From Oscheius onirici (lineage: Eukaryota > Nematoda > Chromadorea > Rhabditida > Rhabditidae): 64,000 nt of DNA. The number at the start of each line of letters is the position of its first letter. The first letter of the stretch is position 1. Where the stretch lies: contig OW051471.1 of the NCBI GenBank assembly GCA_932521025.1, forward strand, positions 9,734,001-9,798,000, in the 5' to 3' direction. The notes below the pieces were generated by a model. That model made no database searches. It was not told where the DNA came from and saw only the letters and a program-made list of their open reading frames with translations. Of this stretch, positions 36,494 to 47,208 are shown piece by piece. Position numbers and translations under genes: made by a program.

Positions 36494-37592
36494 CTAAAAT
36501 TAGGTTGTTTGAAATAAAAAGGAAGGAAACCTTAGAATGTCCTGAAGACGAACGATGTTTGTCCTTCTCCCTCTTGCCTATTTATATTAGCCATGTTGCA
36601 GATACATCTACCCAAAAAGTAATCGGATTCGATCCACGACCTTTTTCTTGGATCACACCGACCCCTATCCGGTTCAGACAAGCTTTCGATTTTTGCGCGG
36701 CGTGAGAAAACGATGCCATTCATAGAGATCGAACACTAGCTCAAAAAAAATTGGCACTTGACAAATGAAACAAATGAAACCGCGTTTCAGATCTTCGCTT
36801 ATTCCGTTGTCTGCTGCCACAAACTCTCCTTTATTTACCTCCAATTACCAAATTAGTTGCTGCAAACTGGCGTGAAATACGAACTCTGGAGTAAACTGCT
36901 GAACTTCTAACCTGGAACTTTGAAGAATTTCCAGTTTTTTACCTGTTCAGTGTCCTCATTTACGAGTTCTCGTCTAATGTTCTTCGAACAAAAAAGGACT
37001 TCTTTGAGACTAATTAAATTGAGATCATGCTGCGTGAGTCTGCACCCAGGCGAACTAATTTCGTCTCGGTGGTTCCCAGTAGCCTTTTTTCTCTCTTCGG
37101 GATATTCAAAATGCATTTTCGGCACCTTGCCTGCAATATGTCTTTCCGGCCTAATTCATGGAATTGTCTGACGTTTATGTCTCAATCTGACATCAAACAT
37201 GCATAAAACATTCAAGGCGGAGACGGTTGTGCACCTAGATCTTTGTCGGTCTTTTTGGCAGGTCATCGAGTTCTTTTTCTTTAGTTCAACTTTTAGATTA
37301 GGTGTATTTTTCAGAAAATGAGATGTCTGGTTTTCATATTCAGTATTCTTGGCTTGTTACAGAAGTATTGTGATGCTCAACCCACGACTACCAAGACACC
37401 AGATGCTGCAGACATCACGACTACTATGCTTTTTGGATATGTAAAAAGTAATTTACAAAATTGAAACATTTAAAAACTGTTTTCATGGTCGTGATGCTTT
37501 TAGAGCTAAATATACAATTTCAGCAAAACAAGAAAACATCACTCTTCCTACACTTGTAATTGACGTATGCCGGGTAAGTTATCGTTTCCCGA
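35574..37592. repeat. Left arm of a 2,019-bp inverted repeat
   Basis: This arm holds collagen copy 1, the divergent promoter region and the first two exons of the glutamate receptor gene. Its reverse complement is found at 39545-41563 with the same length and, wherever I compared, the same bases. Encoded collagen proteins match residue for residue. The arms stop matching abruptly after TTTCCCGA (inner end) and after the collagen stop codon (outer end). Confidence 0.9.
36579..36586 (-). promoter_or_regulatory. TATA box of collagen copy 1
   Basis: The minus strand reads CTAATATAAATAGGC about 90 bp before the collagen ATG. The interval ends in a TTTTAG acceptor directly at the ATG, so either a 5' leader intron or trans-splicing removes it. 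Confidence 0.6.
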
Positions 37593-39383
37593 TACATTTC
37601 AAAAATTCAGGTTGCTCCGTTCATTATGGTGAAAAAGATGTGCGACTTTGGCAGAAACACTTTGGCTGAATGTGAAGGAAACGGCAAGTACGAGGGATTC
37701 AACATCGATCTGTTGAATAGACTGGCGTCCAGAATGGGCTTTGAATATCAGGTTTCTAACAGAGTTTACTTCTAAAACATGTTCTTCAGATTGTTGAACG
37801 TTCCAACATTGGGATTCAAAACGACGACGGTACTTGGACTGGCGTTATTGGAGATCTCATTGCTGGAAAAGCTGACTTGGGAATGGCTCCAATCACCATC
37901 AACCAGGTTAAACGCACAATTGAAACAAAGCATAGATTGATTTTAGGAAAGACAGAAGGTGATTGACTTCACGCATCCGTTCATGACAACCGGAATTTCC
38001 ATCATGATGAAGAAACCGGAGAAGTTGGAAGTCGACGTTTTCAACTTTTTCAAGCCATTCGCCGTGGATACCTGGATTGCTATTGGAGTAGCTTACGTTG
38101 TGGTGAGTGAATATACAACCAAAATCAGCGTCATAGCAAGCTAAATTTACTCCTAGGGGTCAGGTTGATTCAAAAGTTCTGTCAAAGGTCATACCCCGGG
38201 GCTGCTTTGAGAAGTGAATAATGTTCATCTTTCAGGTCTCCCTCGTCGTATTCTTTGTTTCCAAGCAAACCCAAGTCCGTAGCAATGGTCCCATATCACA
38301 TGACATTAATCTCCTCACCTGCTTCTGGTTCCCTCTCAAAGGAATCGACTCAAGGTTTGAGAAGCTCCGAACTTTTGCCGTAATTCCAATTCCAGGTCGA
38401 TCGCTGCTCGCATAGCCTCCTGTATCTGGTGGTTCTTTGCCATTGTCGTCATCTGCTGCTATACGGCCAACTTGGCAGCTTACTTGTCTAACCAGAAGGC
38501 CGTTGTTCGAGCTCCGATTCAGAGCATTGATGATTTGGTCAAGCAGAGTACCATCAAGTACGGTCTACAGTCTGGCGGATCTACTGCCAGTTTCTTCAAG
38601 GTAAGAACTTTGAGATACGGTAATGAAAGGATGCTTAGAATGCCAAGATTGATGTCTACAACCGGGCTTGGATCAACATGGAACAGCAAGACCCGTCCGT
38701 GTTCGTCAAGAGCTACTTTGAGGGAATTCAAAGAGTTCGAGAGAGTAAAGGGAACTACGCCTTCATCTTGGAGTCCACAGCTAATGAGTACGAGAATGCG
38801 AAGAAACCATGTGATACCTTCAAAGTCGGTAAGTCCGAAGGGCAGTAAGATCTAACTTCGACAAGAATTTTTACGTTACATTTTGCAGGAGATAATCTGA
38901 ACAGTATCAGCTACGGCCTGGCTCTTCCCCAGGGCAGCAAATGGATAGACAAGATGAGTGACATCATCCTGAACCTTGACGAAACTGGTGAACTGAAGAA
39001 GCTCCGAAACCGTTGGTGGGTCGACCGCTCAGAGTGTGGATTCACTGAGGCCAAACAGATCGGAGTAAGCATAACATGAGATTTTCTTTTCACAGAAAAT
39101 ATTGTAGGAAATTACTCCCAGCCTGAGCTTGTCCGAAATGTCCGTCATTTTCTACGTTCTGTTGGCTGGAATGTTCATCTCTTTCATCTTTGCCATTGCC
39201 GAACATCTTTATCACACCAGAAAGGATGAGGAACAGGCCAAAGCCATCAACTCTTTGGAGAAGATTGAGCTAAACGAAGAACTAATGATGGACGAGGAGC
39301 TGGCAGGAGAAGAAAGCATAATCGACGAACAGATAATTGAGCAGCAGCAGATGATGGGTCTTGATTACCCTGCCGAAGTTTAA
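37318..39383 (+). CDS. Short ionotropic glutamate receptor (AMPA/kainate-like), no amino-terminal domain
   Basis: Ligand-gated cation channel subunit. ATG at 37318 follows TTTTTCAGAAA (trans-splice-like acceptor) and opens a signal peptide (MRCLVFIFSILGLLQKYC). Ligand-binding half S1 has YEGFNIDLLNRLA and the glutamate-binding arginine in APITINQERQKVIDFTHPFM. M1 is DTWIAIGVAYVVVSLVVFFV. The pore region FWFPLKGIDS leads to M3 CCYTANLAAYLSNQ, a variant of SYTANLAAF. S2 includes YGLQSGGSTASFF and YGLALPQGSKW, and M4 is VIFYVLLAGMFISFIFAIA. The tail is acidic, with EQIIEQQQMM. About 500 residues, because the usual 400-residue amino-terminal domain is absent. It is divergent from collagen copy 1, sharing an 824-bp promoter interval. 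The promoter and first two exons are repeated in inverted orientation at 39545-40370. Confidence 0.85.
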
Positions 39384-39462
39384 AATATTCTTTCTCAGAA
39401 GCTTTTAAATGTCTAACTTATTGTGTCGCCTATAAACAATTCATTTACTTTCATACGCCCAG

Positions 39463-39545
39463 CGCAAAAATCGAAAGCTTGTCTGAACCGGATAGGGGTC
39501 GGTGTGATCCAAGAAAAAGGTCGTGGATCGAATCCGATTACTTTT
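39463..39545 (+). repeat. Extra 83-bp copy of collagen upstream sequence
   Basis: The segment from GCGCAAAAATCGAAAGCTTG to CCGATTACTTTT repeats 40439-40521 directly and 36616-36698 in inverted orientation. It abuts the inner end of the right repeat arm, just after the glutamate receptor stop codon. It therefore marks a rearrangement junction, not a promoter in its usual place. Confidence 0.8.
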
Positions 39546-39555
39546 CGGGAAACGA

Positions 39556-39837
39556 TAACTTACCCGGCATACGTCAATTACAAGTGTAGGAAGAGTGATG
39601 TTTTCTTGTTTTGCTGAAATTGTATATTTAGCTCTAAAAGCATCACGACCATGAAAACAGTTTTTAAATGTTTCAATTTTGTAAATTACTTTTTACATAT
39701 CCAAAAAGCATAGTAGTCGTGATGTCTGCAGCATCTGGTGTCTTGGTAGTCGTGGGTTGAGCATCACAATACTTCTGTAACAAGCCAAGAATACTGAATA
39801 TGAAAACCAGACATCTCATTTTCTGAAAAATACACCT
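39556..39837 (-). pseudogene. Orphan copy of glutamate receptor exons 1-2
   Basis: The minus strand repeats the receptor's start (MRCLVFIFSILGLLQKYC) and second exon (ENITLPTLVIDVCR) with intact splice sites. The matching sequence then ends, and reading on enters the 3' end of the real receptor gene in antisense. It cannot encode a channel, but it keeps a complete promoter region pointing at the receptor's 3' end and could produce antisense transcripts. Confidence 0.75.
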
Positions 39838-40550
39838 AATCTAAAAGTTGAACTAAAGAAAAAGAACTCGATGACCTGCCAAAAAGACCGACAAAGATCT
39901 AGGTGCACAACCGTCTCCGCCTTGAATGTTTTATGCATGTTTGATGTCAGATTGAGACATAAACGTCAGACAATTCCATGAATTAGGCCGGAAAGACATA
40001 TTGCAGGCAAGGTGCCGAAAATGCATTTTGAATATCCCGAAGAGAGAAAAAAGGCTACTGGGAACCACCGAGACGAAATTAGTTCGCCTGGGTGCAGACT
40101 CACGCAGCATGATCTCAATTTAATTAGTCTCAAAGAAGTCCTTTTTTGTTCGAAGAACATTAGACGAGAACTCGTAAATGAGGACACTGAACAGGTAAAA
40201 AACTGGAAATTCTTCAAAGTTCCAGGTTAGAAGTTCAGCAGTTTACTCCAGAGTTCGTATTTCACGCCAGTTTGCAGCAACTAATTTGGTAATTGGAGGT
40301 AAATAAAGGAGAGTTTGTGGCAGCAGACAACGGAATAAGCGAAGATCTGAAACGCGGTTTCATTTGTTTCATTTGTCAAGTGCCAATTTTTTTTGAGCTA
40401 GTGTTCGATCTCTATGAATGGCATCGTTTTCTCACGCCGCGCAAAAATCGAAAGCTTGTCTGAACCGGATAGGGGTCGGTGTGATCCAAGAAAAAGGTCG
40501 TGGATCGAATCCGATTACTTTTTGGGTAGATGTATCTGCAACATGGCTAA

Positions 40551-40558
40551 TATAAATA
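40551..40558 (+). promoter_or_regulatory. TATA box of collagen copy 2
   Basis: TATAAATA lies about 90 bp before the ATG at 40644, with AACCTAATTTTAG ending at the ATG. It is identical to the element of copy 1. Collagen copy 3 lacks this stretch. Confidence 0.6.
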
Positions 40559-40643
40559 GGCAAGAGGGAGAAGGACAAACATCGTTCGTCTTCAGGACAT
40601 TCTAAGGTTTCCTTCCTTTTTATTTCAAACAACCTAATTTTAG

Positions 40644-41564
40644 ATGAGCAGTACTTTGGCAACTGTGGCTGTGGCCCTCAGCGGTCTAGCTCTAGTCCCG
40701 ATCCTTTTTGGCGGTCTCTACCTTTTCAATGACATCAACACTTTCTACGACGACGCTCTTTTCGAGCTCCGTCAATTCAAGATTCATGCCGATGACTCTT
40801 GGACTCTGATGGTCACGAAGAACTCTGATCGATCTGCCAGCTTCTCTCAGTTGGTCGGAAGAAACAAGAGAAGCGACGACAAGTGTAACTGCGGTCCTCA
40901 GCCTAGCAACTGTCCTGCTGGTCCACCCGGTCCTCCTGGAGCTCCCGGAGATAAGGGAGAAGATGGCCAGCCTGGAAAGCCTGGAAATGCTGGAGAAGTA
41001 GGAGCTTCGGCTGCCAAGGCTGCCGTTCAAAAGGATTGCATCAAGTGTCCTGCTGGTGAGCCGGGACCTGCTGGACCCGATGGACCCGCCGGACCCGCCG
41101 GTCCCGATGGACAACCTGGACAGCCTGGAGCTCCTGGCAAAGATGGAGAGGTTGGACCTGAAGGACCTGCCGGAGACGCTGGATCTGACGGGGAGAACGG
41201 ACCTGCTGGAGAGTCCGGACCCAAGGGACAGGATGGAAAGAAGGGCAAAGGAGCTCCCGGACCTGCTGGTCCCGTAGGACCTGCTGGAGCTGCTGGAAAC
41301 AATGGAGCTGCTGGAGCTCCCGGTTCTGATGGACAGCCTGGTGGACCTGGACCCGAGGGACCCGCTGGAAACAATGGAGCTGACGGACAACCAGGCCAAC
41401 CTGGAGGACCTGGAAACGCTGGAGCGTGAGTTTTTGTTTAAAACTTTTTTGATCAGACAATTTTCAGGCCCGGGCCTGATGCTGCCTACTGCCCTTGTCC
41501 TCCACGTACTGCTGCTATTCCCGTCGAAGGGGACAAGCAATCCGGCAGTGGATATCGGGCTTAG
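40644..41564 (+). CDS. Cuticle collagen, copy 2
   Basis: The encoded protein looks identical to copy 1: N-terminal anchor, GRNKR cleavage site, three cysteine clusters, Gly-X-Y blocks and the DAAYCPCPPRT end. It has the same single intron (from about 41427 to a TTTTCAG acceptor at about 41468). The stop is TAG at 41562-41564, where copy 1 has TAA. This is because the inverted repeat ends inside or just beside the stop codon. The 3' sequences differ from copy 1 from there on; an AATAAATATATT lies about 25 bp downstream. The gene is followed 285 bp later by the block B kinase on the same strand. Confidence 0.95.
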
Positions 41565-41849
41565 CTGCATTTTTTACTTGACGACAATAAATATATTAAC
41601 AATTTTTTTTATTTTACGTTAATTGTATCAGCGTTCTGTATGCTACGTTTCCTGTTCAATACAAATCATACACTTTTTAACCTGCAGGGTAACGGGCCTG
41701 TTCAAAATAGAAAAATTGTAGCATCTGTAAACAAATGACGCTTCTTATCACTTAATCGTGAAGCATCCAAACATGTGCCTGAGCGGCACCCATTCTTATC
41801 TTTTGTGCTGCTTCATAGTTTGGAAAAAAACTCTATACACCGAAGTCAC

Positions 41850-44800
41850 ATGGAGCAATACTTTTCTCTAGAGGGTTTATTCGACTCGTATTATAGCGGT
41901 AGGTTACTTCATTGCTTTGAACATTTATATAGCGACCTGTTTGTTGGATACTCTACAAGATCAAAACAATGTCCTTTTAACAATTATTTCGTAAGGTTTT
42001 CCATTAATTGACTAACAAAGTGTTTTAGCATGGAAGGATTAAAACGTTTTGGTTTTGAACCAGACGAATCCATTTTTGAGTAAGGCTCAATACTTTTTTA
42101 GATCAATTTTCCAGAACCACACCTCCGGCCATTGCTCTATGCAGAAATAAAACTTATAGAAAAAGTGCGGGAAATGACAACCCTTTCACAGTCGATGAAG
42201 GGGAGTTAGCCTACTGGCTTACTAGTCCTACAATGAAAATAACGCAAATGGATACGCTCTTGCAAAAGCCCAATATGATTACATCTGGACAGACTTGGCT
42301 TGAAATACTTTTCCTAATGGTGAAATTACAAATGGAAGGAGAATCAGCGGAAAATGTTCTCATCTACACAGCTGGTGAACATTTAGCGTTGGCTCCTAGA
42401 GCCGATGTTGAATTAGAGGTTATTTTTCTTCTATCGCCTAGCGGCCTTTTGAAACAAAACATTTTATCGTGATTGATTTTTGGATTGACGAGTGTAAAGA
42501 AAGTCGCGTATTATTTCAGCATTTCTAGGTCACAGTGGAGTCGTGGGCCAATTTTCTCCAGACCAGTTTGGATGTGTTCCTTTCAAACGTAAGCTAACTA
42601 CTTTAAAGATGGTCCGTATCTTGCTAGGGAAAATCCACCGAACTTACCAGACATCTAAAATTTATTGCTTTGGCGAGATTCGAGTTTGTGGATATAACTT
42701 TGGACTTGATACGGAATACTTTCGTTAATCTGGTAAGTTTCAAGATCATTTCGATCAAGGTAGAAGCGAGCATAGTTAGCTGATAGTATATGTCTAATTT
42801 CAGCTGGACCTCGCCGTCAGCGACAGTTTCGACGAAACCATAGCTACCGCCCGGGACCGGCTCTCAGAGTTACTGATCGCCTTGGATGGTTTTATTGCCG
42901 AAAGAGTTATTTTTTCTCCAATAGGGAGAAAAAGAATGAAGGAACTTTTGGCACATCGCGAAAATTTGACAATCGTCGAAGAAATGGATGACCACAAGGC
43001 TCATACGGCTGTGAATACATTTTCTCCGCATGAATTCCTTATCTTAGACGTATGTCAACTCTTTCTTTTTGCTCAACGCATTTGCAGAGCATATACGATG
43101 CACTGCAGACTGCACAAAAGGAAAACAGCTGTTTGAGATTGTCGAGGCTTGTTTTCCAGGTGAGACACCTTCGAATTCAATTCTGCTAACATTCTTGATT
43201 TGAAGAATATGAGAACCATCTGTAAGAGAACAGAGCCATTGAACACTACAATTTTAGCTGTTTGGGTGAGAGCTTCGCTTTCCAATGAGCACTTATTTAC
43301 TCAGAATGAAAATTCAAAACGCAACGATGCTTCGAAAAAATTATCTCCTTTTCTGAGGACTAGACCAATTGTGGAGAAGTGCAATTTTATGACACAGCTT
43401 GTTGGACTCTATCCACACGTGGTACTCGATTCTTTTCTAAGAGTTCTGGTGAGTTTCGGTAGATAAAAAAGCTTATGGTCTGATCCCAGTGAAAAAAAGG
43501 CAAGCTTTGAAAGTTCCTATGTAGATTTAACAGTTTTTTTTCTGATAACACATTTAGCGAACAACAAGCTCGGCAGACACCATGCTGATAATTGAAAACT
43601 TTGCGTTTATGGTCATGACGGAACCTGCCCTTTATATTGAGATTGAATCGAGGAAAACTGTATGCAACTCAATTAATCACAAATGATATTTTAGGAATTT
43701 CTCGTAGAATTGTATGGCATTTGTCGCAAAAAGAATATAAGCGTACAGTGGGAGGCTGTGATCGCTCCAAAGTCAGCTGTGTGCAGAGATATGGATGTTT
43801 CTTTTGGATATTTTTCAACGGAAGATTCCGAGCTGCCTAAAAAGACTATCTTTAAACGACAAATACGTATGGCTGTTATGGTACTGCATAATCTAATCCG
43901 TACTTCTCCAGAAAATCCTCCAAAAAGAGTATGGAAAAGTTTACTACCTAGAAATATTCATTTCAGGCTGTCTCGGAAACAAAAGATTACCTCACAGCTT
44001 CTCTGCAAAGATCTGACTCACCGTCATCTTTCGGTGTGATTTTAAAGACGATTATGTTCAGTGAATTCAACGTAGATATGTTCTTCGAGTCATTGATGGA
44101 ATGGAGCGAATGTCCCGTACAGTTTTCATGATGTACCATTACGTTCAGACGGTTTACAGAACATTTTTCATAGTGGAATTTGCCTTATGATAGCTACTGC
44201 AGTAATTCGACAAAGCCCGTATGCGAGAACAGCAGGGAACTTACAGGTGATACTTTATCTATGAAATTCCCGTTTTGAATTCCATTGTGATATAAAATTT
44301 CTAGAAATTTAAAGACCCAAAACATTATACTGGACGTTTCAGCCAAAATAAAAACATGTTTGTTTAGAAAATATACAATTTTTGTCTTCTTTCTATCAAT
44401 AGCATAATGCTTTTCTCACCTCTAACAGCCCTGTTATCGGTGAGTACGGTGTTTCAAAGTGAACAACATTTTCAGGTTCTCAAAGCATTTTTTACTCCGG
44501 AAGAGGAAGAAACTGTAGAGGCGGGTTGAGCAACCTGATTGAGAAGTCTCCATTTATAGGAAGCACTGGAGAATCGGCGTAACGTTGAAAAGTTCTTTAT
44601 AGACTACATTGATCTCCACATTGCATTTCCAAATTCAGCTCCTCGAGTGACAAATCAATTTCGTGATTACGTTCACAAGTTTCCCTACCCCTTCTTTGTC
44701 ATTTTCACCACAACATTTATTGTGAGTCTTTGGATTTTTTGCAAAAGTGGATTCTTTGTGAGAAAGGGGATTCGTCTCTGCCCTGTGTTTTCCTTTAGAA

Positions 44801-47092
44801 GACTGGACCAAAAGTGAACAATACCGCGTACAAAGATCAAATCTACGTCTTTTCTCCGAGAATTTTTGAAATAAGGCCCTAGGGGTAACATTTTATGCTG
44901 AATTCGATGGGACTGAGTTCGAAACCTAGAAATGCATCAGACACGATCTGCGAGCGATCTTAAGATCAATGCGTTCTGCACCAATGGAAGGCAAAGTCAA
45001 ATCCACCGCGCGCTCCGCGCAGGGTACGATTTTCCTACTTTCTAGCTTGCAGAGCTCGACATGCACAAAAGGCACAAATGTGGAAGATCTTGCTAAAGAT
45101 GTACTGACATTCCGGGACGTTCTCTATTCGGTGCGCCCACTGCGAAAGTTTTTCTTCGGTCAACCAGCTGTTAGAGAGGTTAGAAAGTAAACGGGTACTA
45201 TTGAACCTTTAGGGCACCAAAAAATAAATAAATGAGATGGCAGTGTTGAAAAAATAGCAGAGAACCAAAGAATGGAAAAGTGAAGCACAAGCATTTTCTG
45301 CGTTTTTACCATATTTTTCAATACTTCTCTAGACCATTTTTAAAGTAACAAAGGCGAAAATGGACATCATACTCGTGATCAGCACACTCGAAACCCCTAG
45401 AAATTAATAAACAAAAACGTTTTTTTTGGTGGGGATCGAACCAACAACCTCTTGGTGACGACTTCAGCTTTTCCCCAGAAGAGTAGCAATTTTATGGAGT
45501 CTTCCTCCGATTGAAGTAACCGAAGCGTGTTTAGAGATCGTTTACACTCGATTTCCACGAGAGCTAAAATAATTACTTTGCGGCTCCAAAGGTTTAATTA
45601 TACCATTTAACGTAAACGTTGAGACACTCCTTCAGATGCTGTACGAAGCCATTTTGATGTTATGCACTCAACTACCAACTGTAGAAGTATGACTGTGGGA
45701 AAATGTGCACCCTTATTTCAGATCAAATCTATTTTTGAGAAGAGTTGGCCGGAGATTTACGCTGCTGACATAATCGAAGTAAGAAGCTATTTTTTAAGAG
45801 AATTTATGTTTGAGAAACCGATTCTGGGTCACTTTAACAAGAAACAACTCGTATGTGTAAAAGAAATTGGTGAAGGAGGACAAGGAACAGTAGAGTTGGT
45901 TCGAGCTCCAAATGATGCAACTGTCGTGGTGGCCAAATATTTCAAGTTAAAGTTTTACTTACAAATACTGGGGTGGTTCTACCATCTACATCAAACGTGT
46001 TCGGAAAATCACGAGAATGGGTTTTTTGTCTAATTTCTTTCAAAGAGTCAAATATGTGGCGCAAATGAGAATCATAACGCCAACTTTCATAGCTACAGTT
46101 TTGTTTTCAGTACATTGATCAAATCTGGATCGAGCTTGATACGTTGATGAGGGTAAAAAGTTATGAATGAATAGCAAAGTTCATTATCCAGATGCAAATA
46201 CATCCTCATATTGTTCACATCTATGGATTCATTGTCGACGAAGGCGACCATGTCGGTATTCTCATGGAAAACTGCGAGGGTGGCAGTTTGAAAGACGGTA
46301 AAATTAATGTGCAGATCTGTAGCTTTTTTCAGCTATCAAAGAAGCAGCAGACATTAGTGAAAAATTGGTTCTATGGTGGTCTCTACAAGCTACCAGTGGG
46401 CTTGTATATCTACACGCAAATAAAATAATCCATCGTGACGTCAATCCGCAAAAGTAAGAGCATATCTTCACCAATGTGCTCTTTCTAGCATGTTGTTAAG
46501 CCTGGATCGGAATCATCTTAAAATTGCGGATCTTGGAATGATCACGCCGTCCGAAAAGTTATTTGACCAATCTGTAGAAGACATCGATAAGTTAAAATTG
46601 AAAGGTTTTTTTTTGCTTCTTATCTGTGAAACGTTTTCAGCGCCTCAACTACCCGCAGAACTAACTATAACACATAGTTTTGGAAAGCCGGGTTATCAGG
46701 CTCCGGAAGTCCAAGAAGAGACCACTTATACATGCCTTGTAGACGTTTACAGTATGGGAGTTTCAATATGGGAGATGGTTTACAGAATGTAAGCTTGTAA
46801 TCCTATAATGAAGCCAAACCTTTAAAAGTAAAGTTCAGAAATAACTTTCAGACAGCCGGACGACAAGTTGATTCAGTCAGCATGGTCATCCAATGACGAT
46901 TCGACTAGCTGTCTGAAGCCTATGATAGAAATATCCGATGATTTAAAGCAGTTGGCGAAAAGGTGACTTTTTTTCCTTTCAAATTATACTGTCTATAGAA
47001 TGATGAGCGAAAAGCAAAATGACAGAGGAACAATGGAAGAAGCACACGACTGCTTGACTGTATTATACAAAACATTTGATGCAAATTATTAA
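41850..47092 (+). CDS. Block B large protein kinase
   Basis: ATG at 41850 (MEQYFSLEGLFDSYYS) starts a multi-exon gene collinear with copies A and C. N-terminal landmarks: EGELAYWLTSPTMKITQM, HSGICLMIATAVIRQ, IMLFSPLTALLS, LRKFFFGQPAVRE, WPEIYAADII. Kinase domain (about 45825-47092): complete glycine loop (IGEGGQGTVELV), VAIK-type lysine in VVVAKYF, αC region QIWIELDTLMR, hinge ILMENCEGGS, catalytic loop IIHRDVNPQN with lysine replaced by asparagine, DLG for DFG (LKIADLGM), GYQAPEV, DVYSMGVSIWEM and the end DRGTMEEAHDCL. HRD Asp and the metal-binding Asn and Asp are kept, so phosphotransfer is possible but uncertain. It is the most diverged of the three N-termini. An intron near 45.2-45.6 kb holds a tRNA-like sequence. 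Confidence 0.72.
45427..45485 (-). repeat. tRNA-like sequence in an intron of the block B kinase
   Basis: The minus strand reads GGTTGTTGGTTCGATCCCCACC, a T-arm/B-box, with the upstream stretch only loosely like an anticodon arm and D arm, and an A-run after it. It is probably a decayed tRNA-derived element, not a working tRNA gene. Confidence 0.35.
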
Positions 47093-47208
47093 AGGAACTG
47101 TTTTCAAACGTTTTGACCCAACATTTTATTGTGAGGTTATGAAAGCCTTCTGTATCTTGAAACTGTTGCATCTGATTTCATTTTTTCATAACTTCAGTCT
47201 AGCCGAAA

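Larger units (their letters stand above)
39545..41563. repeat. Right arm of the 2,019-bp inverted repeat
   Basis: Reverse complement of 35574-37592. It contains collagen copy 2 and, on the minus strand at 39560-39840, an orphan copy of the glutamate receptor's first two exons with no downstream exons in that direction. The 1,952-bp spacer between the arms is the rest of the receptor gene. Confidence 0.9.
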
